A DNA stretch of 64,000 nt from Streptomyces mirabilis (GTDB lineage Bacteria > Actinomycetota > Actinomycetes > Streptomycetales > Streptomycetaceae), in contig NZ_CP074102.1 of NCBI RefSeq assembly GCF_018310535.1, positions 2,604,001 through 2,668,000 on the forward strand, read 5' to 3'. Positions 51,102 to 60,053 of this stretch are shown here, one piece after another. Position numbers and translations under genes: made by a program. Every line of letters starts with the position of its first letter. Position 1 is the first letter of the stretch. The notes beneath the pieces were generated by a model. The model saw only the letters and a list, made by a program, of their open reading frames with translations. It was not told the DNA's origin and did no database searches.

Positions 51102-51161
51102 CTTCTGCTTGTACCTCTACTCGTACTTCTGCTCGCACTCCTGCGTGTACTCCTACTTGTG
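51102..51161. repeat. Five-copy 12-bp tandem repeat at the kinase stop codon
   Basis: Five consecutive 12-bp units of consensus CTYCTRCTYGTA (51102-51113, then every 12 bp to 51161). The kinase stop codon (51153-51155) lies inside the last unit. Confidence 0.8.
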
Positions 51162-52619
51162 CGCCCGCACCGGAATGTCCAGGATGACCTGCGTGCCGCG
51201 CTCCGGGGCCGCCACCATGTCGAAGCTGCCCCCCAACTCGCCCTCCACCAGCGTCCGTACGATTTGCAGACCGAGGTTGCCCGAGCGGTGCGGGTCGAAG
51301 CCCTCCGGGAGGCCGACCCCGTCGTCCTGGACGGTGACCAGCAGGCGGGTCTCCTTGCTGGTGCCGCCGCGTACCGCCGAGACCTCGACCGTGCCCCGGT
51401 CGCCTTCGCGGAAGCCGTGCTCCAGCGCGTTCTGAAGGATCTCGGTGAGGACCATGGAGAGCGGGGTGGCGACCTCGGCGTCGAGTATTCCGAAGCGGCC
51501 CGTGCGGCGGCCGGTGACCTTGCCGGGCGAGATCTCGGCGACCATGGCGAGCACCCGGTCGGCGATCTCGTCGAACTCCACCCGCTCGTCCAGGTTCTGA
51601 GACAGCGTCTCATGCACGATGGCGATCGAGCCGACCCGGCGTACGGCCTCCTCCAGGGCCTCACGGCCGCGCTCCGACTCGATACGCCGGGCCTGCAGCC
51701 GCAGCAGCGCCGCCACCGTCTGAAGGTTGTTCTTGACCCGGTGGTGGATCTCCCGGATGGTCGCGTCCTTGGTGATCAACTCGCGTTCGCGGCGCCGCAG
51801 TTCGGTGACGTCGCGCAGCAGGACGAGCGAACCGACCCGGGTGCCCTTCGGCTTGAGCGGGATCGCGCGCAGCTGGATCACCCCGTCGCCGCTCTCGATC
51901 TCGAACTCGCGGGGTGCCCAGCCGCTGGCGACCTTGGACAGCGCCTCGTCCACCGGACCGCGGGACGGGGCGAGTTCGGCGGTGGTCACACCGAGGTGGT
52001 GGCCCACCAGGTCGGATGCGAGGCCGAGGCGGTGGTACGCCGACAGCGCGTTCGGGGAGGCGTACTGGACGATGCCGTCGGCATCGAGACGGATCAGTCC
52101 GTCGCCGACCCGCGGGGAGGCGTCCATGTCGACCTGCTGACCGGAGAACGGGAAGGAGCCGGCGGCGATCATCTGGGCGAGGTCGGACGCGCTCTGGAGG
52201 TAGGTCAGCTCCAGCCGGCTCGGGGTGCGCACGGTGAGGAGATTGGTGTTGCGCGCGATGACACCGAGGACGCGCCCCTCCCGCCGTACCGGAATGGACT
52301 CGACCCGTACCGGCACTTCCTCCCGCCACTCGGGGTCGCCCTCGCGCACGATCCGGCCCTCGTCCAGCGCGGCGTCCAGCAGGGGGCGGCGGCCGCGTGG
52401 GACGAGGTGGCCGACCATGTCGTCCTGGTACGAGGTCGGGCCGGTGTTGGGCCGCATCTGCGCCACGGAGACATAGCGGGTGCCGTCGCGGGTGGGAACC
52501 CACAGCACAAGGTCGGCGAAGGAGAGGTCGGAGAGCAACTGCCACTCCGAGACCAGCAGATGCAACCACTCGAGATCGGAGTCACCGAGAGCGGTGTGCT
52601 GGCGGACGAGGTCGTTCAT
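51153..52619 (-). CDS. PdtaS-type cytoplasmic sensor histidine kinase
   Basis: A 488-residue soluble kinase: an N-terminal GAF-like domain of PdtaS type (MNDLVRQHTALGDSDLEWLH, DLVLWVPTRDGTRYVSVAQM), a PAS domain (GLIRLDADGIVQYASPNALS), HisKA_2 with His292 in IREIHHRVKNNLQTVAALLR, and HATPase_c (EILQNALEHGF, DDGVGLPEGFD, GNLGLQIVRTL). In mycobacteria PdtaS phosphorylates PdtaR, an RNA-binding ANTAR antiterminator, which is not in this window. No membrane helix. ATG 52619 is preferred; GTG 52628 would add three residues. Confidence 0.93.
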   Translation of the reverse strand: MNDLVRQHTALGDSDLEWLHLLVSEWQLLSDLSFADLVLWVPTRDGTRYVSVAQMRPNTGPTSYQDDMVGHLVPRGRRPLLDAALDEGRIVREGDPEWREEVPVRVESIPVRREGRVLGVIARNTNLLTVRTPSRLELTYLQSASDLAQMIAAGSFPFSGQQVDMDASPRVGDGLIRLDADGIVQYASPNALSAYHRLGLASDLVGHHLGVTTAELAPSRGPVDEALSKVASGWAPREFEIESGDGVIQLRAIPLKPKGTRVGSLVLLRDVTELRRRERELITKDATIREIHHRVKNNLQTVAALLRLQARRIESERGREALEEAVRRVGSIAIVHETLSQNLDERVEFDEIADRVLAMVAEISPGKVTGRRTGRFGILDAEVATPLSMVLTEILQNALEHGFREGDRGTVEVSAVRGGTSKETRLLVTVQDDGVGLPEGFDPHRSGNLGLQIVRTLVEGELGGSFDMVAAPERGTQVILDIPVRAHK

Positions 52620-53056
52620 GGAGGGCACATGTGCGAGCGTACCTGGGGGTTTGGCCCGGCTCCGAAAACACCCGCGGGCCGCGGCGCCTGGGAGGGACCC
52701 TCAACCCTCCCGGCACCGCAGCCCGGAGCAGCAACGGCCGCGGGGTGTGCGGTCCCGGTCGGCCGAAGGAGAGGACCCGGAGCAGTCAGGGCAGAGAGCG
52801 CCGGTTCCTCGGTCCGCCTTCCTGTGCGGGGAAGACGGATGCTTGTGCGGATCAACGCCTCGCCGTAAGCGACGCCTCGTCGATCGAAGGCTTTACCTTC
52901 ACATTGTGGACTAGACCACGTGTCGCGTCCATGCGTCGGCGGATGTTTGTTGTTGTCTCTTTATCGAACTTCCAACAGCATCCACCACGCAGACTAGCCC
53001 GGTTCGGCCCCCGGTGGGGGCCGGATCGGCTCATGAATGGGGCCGGATGGCCCCGG
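52620..53056. other. 437-bp region between SIS gene and kinase gene
   Basis: No credible gene is seen; short frames here lack ribosome sites and family motifs. The notable elements are the DasR-like palindrome at 52907-52918 and, next to it, an unusually AT-rich stretch (52942-52982) that could hold a promoter. Confidence 0.5.
52907..52918. promoter_or_regulatory. DasR-like (dre) palindrome without an obvious target gene
   Basis: TGGACTAGACCA, 11 of 12 to the core TGGTCTAGACCA, with one more matching base on each side (GTGG...CCAC). About 290 bp upstream of the PdtaS-like gene. Confidence 0.6.
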
Positions 53057-54133
53057 TCAGCGGGTCTCCGTCACCTTCGCCAGGGCGCGCGGCGCGTCCG
53101 GGTCCTGGCCGCGGGCGATGGTGACCTCGTAGGCCAGGAGCTGGAGCGGAAGGATCTCAAGGATCGGCTGGAGTTCCTCGGCCACGCCCTCGGTGGGCAG
53201 GACGAACCCGGCCGAGGCCTGTTCCACCTGGGCCCGGGGGCCGATGACGACCAGGTCGGCGCCGCGCCCGCGCAGCTGGTCGAGCACGGGCTGGAGCGCC
53301 TCGCCGCCCTTGCCGTCGGTGACGACCGCGATGACCGGGGAGATGTTGTCGACCATGGCGAGGGGGCCGTGCAGCAGATCGGCGCCGGAATACGAGAGGG
53401 CGGGAATGTAGCTGGTCTCCATCAGCTTCAGGGCGGCTTCCTTGGCCGTGGGGTAGCCGTAGCCGCGCGAGGTGATCACCATGCGCTCCGCGAAGCGGTA
53501 GCGGGAGGCGAGCGTGCGGATCTCGTCCTGGCGGGTGAGGAGGTGCGCGGCGAGATCGGGCAGCACCTTGGCCGCGGCGCCGTCGCCGCCGCGCAGGCCT
53601 TCGACGAAGAGATAGAGGGTGAGCAGGGACGCCGTGTAGGTCTTGGTGGCGGGCAGCGCTTTCTCGGGTCCGGCCATGATGTCGAGGTGGTACTCGGAGA
53701 CGGCCGCCAGCGGTGAGTCCGGGTTGTTGGTGACCGCGAGCGTGATGGCGCCGGCCTCACGGGCGGCCCGGGTCGAGGCGACCAGGTCCGGGGAGCCGCC
53801 GGACTGGCTGACGGTGATGACCAGGACGTCGGTGAGATCGGGGCGCGCGCCGTACGCCGTGGTCGTCGACATCGAGGTGAGCCCGCACGGCAGGCCCAGC
53901 TGGATCTCCAGCAGGTACTTCGCGTACAGGGCGGCGTTGTCGGAGGTGCCGCGGGCGGTGAGCAGCACGAAGCGGGGTTCGCGGGCCGCGATCTGCCGGG
54001 CCACTTCCTGGATCCGCGGCGCGCCCGCCTCCAGGATCCGGCGCAGCACGTCGGGCTGCTCGGCCATCTCCCGGGCCATGATCCGACCCGGGCGGTCGTC
54101 GTCGGTCCGGGGGTCCGGGGTAGGGGCGGACAT
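53057..54133 (-). CDS. SIS-domain sugar isomerase/deaminase-like protein
   Basis: A 358-residue protein with two SIS sugar-phosphate domains: FVLLTARGTSDNAALYAKYL, VITVSQSGGSPDLVASTRAA (the phosphate-binding SQSG) and NNPDSPLAAVSEYHLDIMAG in the first; MVITSRGYGYPTAKEAALKL and SYIPALSYSGADLLHGPLAM in the second. This equals the isomerase half of glucosamine-6-phosphate synthase, but the N-terminal glutaminase domain is absent, so it cannot use glutamine as in GlmS. It may deaminate or isomerise an amino-sugar phosphate or bind it as a sensor. ATG 54133 follows AGGAGG. Confidence 0.9.
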   Translation of the reverse strand: MSAPTPDPRTDDDRPGRIMAREMAEQPDVLRRILEAGAPRIQEVARQIAAREPRFVLLTARGTSDNAALYAKYLLEIQLGLPCGLTSMSTTTAYGARPDLTDVLVITVSQSGGSPDLVASTRAAREAGAITLAVTNNPDSPLAAVSEYHLDIMAGPEKALPATKTYTASLLTLYLFVEGLRGGDGAAAKVLPDLAAHLLTRQDEIRTLASRYRFAERMVITSRGYGYPTAKEAALKLMETSYIPALSYSGADLLHGPLAMVDNISPVIAVVTDGKGGEALQPVLDQLRGRGADLVVIGPRAQVEQASAGFVLPTEGVAEELQPILEILPLQLLAYEVTIARGQDPDAPRALAKVTETR

Positions 54134-54288
54134 GGGGCCTCCTGGGGACGTTCCGGTCGTACGCGTCGACCGTGGGCCGGTGCGGGGTGGTGCGCGGTGG
54201 TACGGGGTGGTGCGTGCGATGCGGATCGCGGGGATCGGTATCAGCATCTCATCGCCCGTGGGCAGGGCTTTATCGGGTGTGCAGCTAC

Positions 54289-57225
54289 TCACGGGGGTGG
54301 GAAGCGGGCGTCCGGGCGGCGGGCGAGGAGGGTGGCGAGGGCCGCTCGGGAGGAGACGCCGGTTTTGCGGTAGACGCGGGACAGGTGGGTCTCGACCGTG
54401 CGGTGGCTCAGGGAGAGCCGTTCCGCGATCGCGGGACTGGTGAGGCCCTGGGCGACCAGTTCGGCGACCTCCCGTTCACGGGTCGTGAGGGTTGCGAGGC
54501 CGCGTCCGGGCGCTTCGGCGGCCCGGGTCACCTCGGGCTGGATCAGTTCGGCCAGGCCGGTCAGCATCTGGGCGCCCCCGGCGGCGGCCAGTCGCTGTCC
54601 CCGGCGCCAGGCCGCCACACCCCGGCGTGGGTCGGTCGGGGCGGTCGCCAGCACGGGGGCGCCGAGGAGCAGGGAGTACGCCTCCCAGAACGCGGCCCCG
54701 CTGCGGGCGCTCTCGGCGGCGGCCCCGGCGAAGAGTTCGGCCGCCGCGTTCGGGTCGCCCTGGCCCAGCGGGATGTGGGCGGCGCTGCGCAGGGCGGAGG
54801 CGCGCTGGATGGGCAGGTCGAGTTGTTCGGCCTCCTTGCGGGCCCGTTCGGCCCAGGCGTCGGCCGCGTCGTGGTCGCCCGTGGCGACGGCCGCGGTCAC
54901 GAGGATCTCCAGGAACAGAGGGCGCATGGAGGGTTGAAGACCGTGCAGGCCGGGGCCGCCCGCGTGGAGCAGCGCGTCCCGGGCCCGGTCCGGGTCGCCG
55001 CCGACCAGGGCCGCGTAGCCGAGCATGCACCAGGCGATCGAGGCCCACCAGTTGCCGCCGAGGCCGGCCGCGGCCACCGCCGCCTCGGCCATGGCGAGCG
55101 GCCGGGGATCGCCGGGTGGGCAGGCGGCGATCAGCGCGTGGGCCTTGGTGCCGAGGACGAAGGCCAGCAGTTCGTCGCTGCCGATGCCACGGGCGATGTC
55201 CTCGGCCTCCTCCGACAGCTCGACGGCCGAGGGCAGTCGGCAGACCTGGATCCGGATGTGTGCCTTGCACAACAGCAGGTGCGGAAGGAGGTAGAGCTGT
55301 CCGCTGCGCCGGGCGATCGCCAGGCCCCGGTCGGCGTGCCGTTCGGCGTCGGCGAAGCGTTCGAGGAACGCCTCGGCCCAGCCGAGCCGGGCGAGCGGCT
55401 CGCACAGGCCGGTGAGGTCGTCGTCGGGGAGCGAGTCCACGAGAGCCCCGGCCCGGTGGGCGTAGCCGCCGGCCGCGGCCATGTCCCCCTCGTACGCCTC
55501 GCCGAGCGCGGCGACCGCCAGCGCGCACGCCTCGCCGGCCTCGTCCCCGAGGTCACGGGCCGTGGACAGGGTCCGGGCGACATCGGCTCGTACGGTCGGG
55601 TAGGAGGTGTCGTGCGGTGCGGAGGAGCCGAGTTCCAGGCCCAGCGCCACGGCGTCGGCCGGTGAGGGGCCCGGACTGCGGTGCAGTTCGCGGCGCAGGA
55701 GCGCGACCGCCTCCGAGTACCGGCCGAGATGGCGCTCCATGACGGCGCACAGCACGACCGCGGCCGTCCGCACGCCGGAGCCGTCGGCCGTGTCGGAGCC
55801 GTCGGCCGTGTCGGAGCCGTCGGCCGTGTCGGAGTCGTGGTGGGTGGCGCCGGTCCGGTCGGGCAGGGCGATCAGGGTGTGCAGCAGGTCGCGGCTCTCG
55901 CGGAGTTGGCCGCAGGCGCCCAGGGCGCGGGCCCGGGTCAAAGTCAGGGTCTGGCGCCGGGGAGCGTGTTCGGGTGTGTGCGGGAGATGGCGCAGCACCA
56001 CGTCCAGCCAGTGTGCGCAGCTGGCGGGGGCGGTGTGGGCGGCCTGTTCGGCGGCCTCGATCAGAACGGCGGCGGTCGACGGGTCCCAGCCGGACAGCGA
56101 GCGCTCGGCGTGGTGGGCCCGCTCGGCCACCGGGGCGCCCAAGCGGGTCAGTTCAGCGGCGGCCAGGCCGTGGATCCGGGTGCGCAGCCAGGGGGCGATG
56201 CTCTCGTGGACGAGGCTGCGCAGGACCGGGTGCCGCAGGGCCAGCCGGCCGTCCGGGCCCGTGCGCAGCAGATCCCGCCGGACCAGCGCCGCCAGGTCGT
56301 CGGCGAGCTCGGCGTCGTCGCGGCCGGTCACGGGGCCGAGCATCGAGGTCGTGGCGTGGGCGCCGAGTACCGCGACGACCTCGGTCACGCGCAGCTGGGA
56401 GGGCGTCAGAGGGGTCAGTTCGTCGAGGAGGAGCGCTCCCAGGCCGGTCATGGAGAGGCGGCTCAGCGGGGCTCCCTCGCGGTGCGCGTGCAGGAGGGTG
56501 AGGAGGTAGAGGGGGTTGCCCTCGCTGGCCGCGAAGAGTTCGGCGGCCTCGGTGCGCGGCAGATCGGGGGCGAGCCCTTCGACGGACTCGCGTTCGCGGA
56601 GCGGGCCCAGCTCGATGCGCCGCACCGCGCCGGTGTCCGCGCCCCTGGCGAGGGCCGCGGCGAGCGGGGCCGGGGTCTGGCGGGCGCGGCGTGCGACGAC
56701 CAGGAGGACCGGGGCGCGCACCGGATGGCGTACGAGGTGGTCGAGCAGTTCCAGGGAGGCGGCGTCCGCCCAGTGCATGTCGTCGAGGACGAGCACCGTC
56801 GGCGAGGCTCCGACGTGGGCCAGCAGGTCGGCGGTGGCGCGGTGGAGGCTGAAGCGGTCGGCCAGGCGCGGGGTGGCGCCCAGGACCGGGGCGACCTGGG
56901 CGGCGGCCGGGAAGGTGGCGAGCGCGGTGGGGTCGAGGTCGGCGAGGGCGTCGGTGAACGGCTGGAAGGGGATGTGGCGTTCGTACTCCGTGGCTCGGCC
57001 GCGCAGTACGGTCGACCCGCGCCGCTCGGCCCGTAGGCACAGTTCGTGGACCAGTCGGCTCTTGCCGATGCCCGCGTCACCGGTGAGGTCGGCCACCGCC
57101 GGTCCGTGGTCCGCGCGAGCCGACCCGTCGAGTAATCGCTCGAGTCGCTCCAGCTCCGCCGCCCTGCCGACGAGGGGCGTCCGGTCCCCGTCTGCCGCCC
57201 GGTCCGTCGCCATGCCCGTATCCAT
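54289..57225 (-). CDS. Large LuxR-family (LAL) ATP-binding transcription regulator
   Basis: A 978-residue LAL regulator. The N-terminal AAA+/ATPase part has Walker A LTGDAGIGKSRLVHEL near residue 48 and Walker B VLVLDDMHWADAASLEL near 150. The middle is a long TPR-like helical region, and residues 915-970 form a LuxR helix-turn-helix (LTTREREVAELVAQGLTSPA, ERLSLSHRTVETHLSRVYRK). Such proteins are pathway-specific activators, often for antibiotic or sugar-use genes. ATG 57225 precedes an ATG at 57213; both follow GGGGGGAGGG. An 18-bp tandem repeat lies within (55780-55833). It is divergent from nagB. Confidence 0.9.
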   Translation of the reverse strand: MDTGMATDRAADGDRTPLVGRAAELERLERLLDGSARADHGPAVADLTGDAGIGKSRLVHELCLRAERRGSTVLRGRATEYERHIPFQPFTDALADLDPTALATFPAAAQVAPVLGATPRLADRFSLHRATADLLAHVGASPTVLVLDDMHWADAASLELLDHLVRHPVRAPVLLVVARRARQTPAPLAAALARGADTGAVRRIELGPLRERESVEGLAPDLPRTEAAELFAASEGNPLYLLTLLHAHREGAPLSRLSMTGLGALLLDELTPLTPSQLRVTEVVAVLGAHATTSMLGPVTGRDDAELADDLAALVRRDLLRTGPDGRLALRHPVLRSLVHESIAPWLRTRIHGLAAAELTRLGAPVAERAHHAERSLSGWDPSTAAVLIEAAEQAAHTAPASCAHWLDVVLRHLPHTPEHAPRRQTLTLTRARALGACGQLRESRDLLHTLIALPDRTGATHHDSDTADGSDTADGSDTADGSGVRTAAVVLCAVMERHLGRYSEAVALLRRELHRSPGPSPADAVALGLELGSSAPHDTSYPTVRADVARTLSTARDLGDEAGEACALAVAALGEAYEGDMAAAGGYAHRAGALVDSLPDDDLTGLCEPLARLGWAEAFLERFADAERHADRGLAIARRSGQLYLLPHLLLCKAHIRIQVCRLPSAVELSEEAEDIARGIGSDELLAFVLGTKAHALIAACPPGDPRPLAMAEAAVAAAGLGGNWWASIAWCMLGYAALVGGDPDRARDALLHAGGPGLHGLQPSMRPLFLEILVTAAVATGDHDAADAWAERARKEAEQLDLPIQRASALRSAAHIPLGQGDPNAAAELFAGAAAESARSGAAFWEAYSLLLGAPVLATAPTDPRRGVAAWRRGQRLAAAGGAQMLTGLAELIQPEVTRAAEAPGRGLATLTTREREVAELVAQGLTSPAIAERLSLSHRTVETHLSRVYRKTGVSSRAALATLLARRPDARFPPP
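55780..55833. repeat. In-frame 18-bp tandem repeat in the LAL regulator
   Basis: Three exact 18-bp copies (55780-55797, 55798-55815, 55816-55833) encoding SDTADG-type repeats between TPR-like helices. Length multiple of three keeps the frame. Confidence 0.9.
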
Positions 57226-57641
57226 CCCTCCCCCCGTCCCGCCGTGTGTCCCTCCCCCGCCCGTGGTGACACCCCTTGAAGATTCCTGTCGCACGGCACC
57301 GACAAACCGGCCGCGGCGGGATGCTCGCGACGCATTGCGTAGTCGGGGTCCGTGAATCTACGGATGCCCGTTCCGGCTCGGGCGATTTGACTGGGTCTGC
57401 TCGGGGGAGGGCCGAGGGCGACGACAGGGACGGAGGAAGGCGCCGTCTGCGGGGGCGGTGCCCTGTCGTCGCCGTGGGCCTGGCTGCCGTACCCCGGCGG
57501 AGAATCGCGGACACCGCCATCGCCGATGCGTCGAGGAGCCGGCGACGGGCCGTGGGTGGGACACCTTTGCTAGATTGGTCTACACCACACGTGTTCCCTC
57601 ACGGTTCCCGGCGAGCCCCTCTCCAGATCGGCAGGCCCAGC
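57226..57641. other. Divergent region between the LAL regulator and nagB
   Basis: 416 bp without a convincing gene. It contains the nagB promoter -10 (TAGATT at 57571-57576) and the DasR-like site at 57574-57589. I see no operator for the LAL gene. Confidence 0.5.
57574..57589 (+). promoter_or_regulatory. DasR-type operator overlapping the nagB promoter
   Basis: ATTGGTCTACACCACA with core TGGTCTACACCA (57576-57587), 11 of 12 to TGGTCTAGACCA. It overlaps the 3' end of a -10 box TAGATT (57571-57576) and would block transcription when bound. Confidence 0.8.
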
Positions 57642-58427
57642 GTGGAAGTTGTCATCGTTCCCGATGCCAAGGCGGGCGGCGAGCTGATCGCCGAGGCCAT
57701 GGCGGAGCTGCTCCGGCGCAAGCCCGACGCTCTGCTCGGCGTAGCCACCGGCTCGACGCCGCTGCCCATCTACCAGGCACTGGTGGCGAAGGTGGGCTCC
57801 GGTGCCGTGGACGCCTCGCGGGCGCGGGTCGCCCAGCTCGACGAGTACGTGGGGCTGCCGGCCGAGCACCCCGAGTCGTACCGCTCGGTGCTGCGGCGCG
57901 AGGTGCTCGAACCGCTGGGGTTGGGCATGGACGCGTTCATGGGCCCGGACGGCACCGCCGAGGACGTCCAGGCCGCGTGCGAGGCGTACGACAAGGCGCT
58001 GGCCACGGCCGGTGGCGTCGACCTCCAGCTGCTCGGGATCGGCACCGACGGGCACATCGGGTTCAACGAGCCCTGCTCCTCGCTCGCCTCGCGGACCCGG
58101 ATCAAGACGCTGACCGAGCAGACCCGGGTCGACAACGCGCGGTTCTTCGGGGGCGACATCGAGCAGGTGCCGCATCACGTCATCACCCAGGGCATCGGCA
58201 CGATCCTGGAGGCGCGGCATCTCGTCCTGCTGGCCACGGGTGAGGGCAAGGCGGACGCGGTCGCGGCGACCGTGGAGGGGCCGGTGGCCGCGGTGTGCCC
58301 CGCCTCGGCTCTCCAGCTGCACCCGCACGCCACGGTCGTCGTGGACGAGGCCGCCGCGTCCAAGCTGAAGCTGGCGGACTACTTCCGGCACACGTTCGCG
58401 AACAAGCCGGACTGGCAGGGGATCTGA
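57642..58427 (+). CDS. nagB: Glucosamine-6-phosphate deaminase
   Basis: A 261-residue NagB: VEVVIVPDAKAGGELIAEAM, GVATGSTPLPIYQALV, ARVAQLDEYVGLPAEHPESY (Asp72-region catalytic base), GIGTDGHIGFNEPCSSL with the catalytic His, and the C-terminal LKLADYFRHTFANK. It converts glucosamine-6-phosphate to fructose-6-phosphate and ammonia. GTG 57642 starts at VEVVIV, matching the family. A DasR-type site controls its promoter; GlcN-6-P itself is DasR's inducer, so the enzyme lowers its own inducer. It converges on the GH3 gene. Confidence 0.97.
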   Translation: MEVVIVPDAKAGGELIAEAMAELLRRKPDALLGVATGSTPLPIYQALVAKVGSGAVDASRARVAQLDEYVGLPAEHPESYRSVLRREVLEPLGLGMDAFMGPDGTAEDVQAACEAYDKALATAGGVDLQLLGIGTDGHIGFNEPCSSLASRTRIKTLTEQTRVDNARFFGGDIEQVPHHVITQGIGTILEARHLVLLATGEGKADAVAATVEGPVAAVCPASALQLHPHATVVVDEAAASKLKLADYFRHTFANKPDWQGI

Positions 58428-58472
58428 CTGCCCCCGAGGGCGCGAAGAGAAGCGCGAAGGGGAAGAAGGAAA

Positions 58473-58513
58473 CAAGGAAGGTGCCGGGCCCCTGAGGTCC
58501 GGCACCTTCCTTG
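58473..58513. terminator. Bidirectional terminator between nagB and the das operon
   Basis: Perfect 15-bp stem CAAGGAAGGTGCCGG (58473-58487) / 58499-58513, 11-nt loop, between convergent genes. Confidence 0.9.
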
Positions 58514-58532
58514 TCTTCCGTCTCGCAGGCCG

Positions 58533-60044
58533 TCACTCGCCCGCGATGACCTCCGCCGCCGCCCGGCCGCACACCCTCGCCGCGCCGTGCGTGGCGATGT
58601 GGAGGGCGCCCCGGGGCGGGGCCTGGGGGATGCCCATCTCGACCACGATCGTGTCGGGGCGTTCCCGCAACAGTGTGTCCAGGGCGGTCGCCATCCAGGG
58701 GTGCCGGTGTTCGTCGCGGACGACGGCGACCACGCGGCGGCTGCCCGCGGCGGCCAGGGCCGCCGTTGCCGCCCCCTCCCCCGCGAAGCTGCCCGTCTCC
58801 GTGCCGGGCAGCAGCCGGGCCAGTTCCGCGGCCACGCCCCAGGGGGTCTCGTCACCGACGGCGATGTTCGCCACCGGGGTGAAGGCCGCGACGAACGGCG
58901 CTGCGCCCACCGGCTCGTACGACGGCGCGCGTGTCACCGTCAGCGCGCGTCGGGCGGCGACGAGCCCCACGTCGGCCGTCTCCCGCTCGGCGGCCTGCGG
59001 AGCCGCGGATGCCGCCGCCGTCCAACGGGCCAGCGCCCGTACCCGCTCCGCCGCGTCCACGAGGCGCTCCTCGGAGAGTTCACCGGTGCGCACCGCCGTG
59101 ACGAGGGCGTCGCGCAGACGCCGTACCGTCTCGTCGTCCGCGAGCCCGCCGCCCACACAGATCGCGTCCGCGCCGGCCGCGATGGCGAGGACGCTGCCCC
59201 GCTCGATGCCGTACGTCCCGGCGATGGCCTGCATCTCCATGCCGTCGGTGACGATGAGGCCGTCGTAGCCGAGTTCCTCGCGGAGCAGGCCGGTGAGGAT
59301 GCGGCGGGAGAGGGTGGCCGGGCGGTCCGGGTCCAGCGCCGGGACCAGGATGTGCGCGCTCATCACGGCGCGCGTGCCCGCGGCGATCGCGGCACGGAAC
59401 GGGGCGAGTTCGCGGGCCTCGATGACCGACAGGTCGGCGTCGATGCGCGGCAGCGCGTGGTGCGAGTCGACCGCCGTGTCGCCGTGGCCGGGGAAGTGCT
59501 TGGTGCAGGCCGCGACGCCCGCGGACTGGAGGCCGGTGACGTAGGCGGCGGTGTGTCGGGCCACCAGGTCGGTGTCGGCGCCGAAGGACCGTACGCCGAT
59601 GACCGGGTTGTCGGGGTTGGAGTTCACGTCCGCGGAGGGGGCCCAGTTCAGGTTCACCCCGCAGGCCGCGAGGCGGTGGCCGAGTGCCGAGGCCACCTCC
59701 CGGGTCAGCTCCACGTCGTCGACCGCGCCCAGCGCGTGGTTGCCGGGGTAGGAGGAGCCGGCGCGGACCTCGAGCCGGGTGACGTCGCCGCCCTCCTCGT
59801 CGATGGCGACCAGGACGTCGTCGCGCTCCGCGCGCAACTGGGCGGTCAGGGCCGCGAGTTGTTCGGGCGAGACGATGTTCCGGCCGAACAGGCCGACGGC
59901 GGCGAGCCCTTCGCCGAGGCGGCGCAGCAGCCAGTCGGGGGCGGTGGTTCCGGTGAAGCCGGGCTGGAGGACGGCGAGCGCGTCGCGTGCCAAGCCGTTC
60001 TTGTCGGAAGAGGACGCGGTCGTACCACTGGCGAGTGTCGTCAT
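58533..60044 (-). CDS. GH3 beta-N-acetylhexosaminidase (DasD-like)
   Basis: A 503-residue glycoside hydrolase family 3 protein of the NagZ type. LNWAPSADVNSNPDNPVIGV, CTKHFPGHGDTAVDSHHALP (the His-Asp dyad loop that marks NagZ-type hexosaminidases), and GLIVTDGMEMQAIAG with the nucleophile Asp are in order. Residues 340-500 are an additional C-terminal domain. No signal peptide, so it acts on imported chitobiose, releasing N-acetylglucosamine, or on muropeptides. It follows dasC by 9 bp and should be co-transcribed. From memory it corresponds to dasD. Confidence 0.92.
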   Translation of the reverse strand: MTTLASGTTASSSDKNGLARDALAVLQPGFTGTTAPDWLLRRLGEGLAAVGLFGRNIVSPEQLAALTAQLRAERDDVLVAIDEEGGDVTRLEVRAGSSYPGNHALGAVDDVELTREVASALGHRLAACGVNLNWAPSADVNSNPDNPVIGVRSFGADTDLVARHTAAYVTGLQSAGVAACTKHFPGHGDTAVDSHHALPRIDADLSVIEARELAPFRAAIAAGTRAVMSAHILVPALDPDRPATLSRRILTGLLREELGYDGLIVTDGMEMQAIAGTYGIERGSVLAIAAGADAICVGGGLADDETVRRLRDALVTAVRTGELSEERLVDAAERVRALARWTAAASAAPQAAERETADVGLVAARRALTVTRAPSYEPVGAAPFVAAFTPVANIAVGDETPWGVAAELARLLPGTETGSFAGEGAATAALAAAGSRRVVAVVRDEHRHPWMATALDTLLRERPDTIVVEMGIPQAPPRGALHIATHGAARVCGRAAAEVIAGE

Positions 60045-60053
60045 CGGGTGGCG

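Noticed and set aside
52852..53034. A 60-codon minus-strand frame around the DasR-like palindrome
   Set aside because: No ribosome site or recognisable sequence; the region is better read as regulatory or non-coding RNA.
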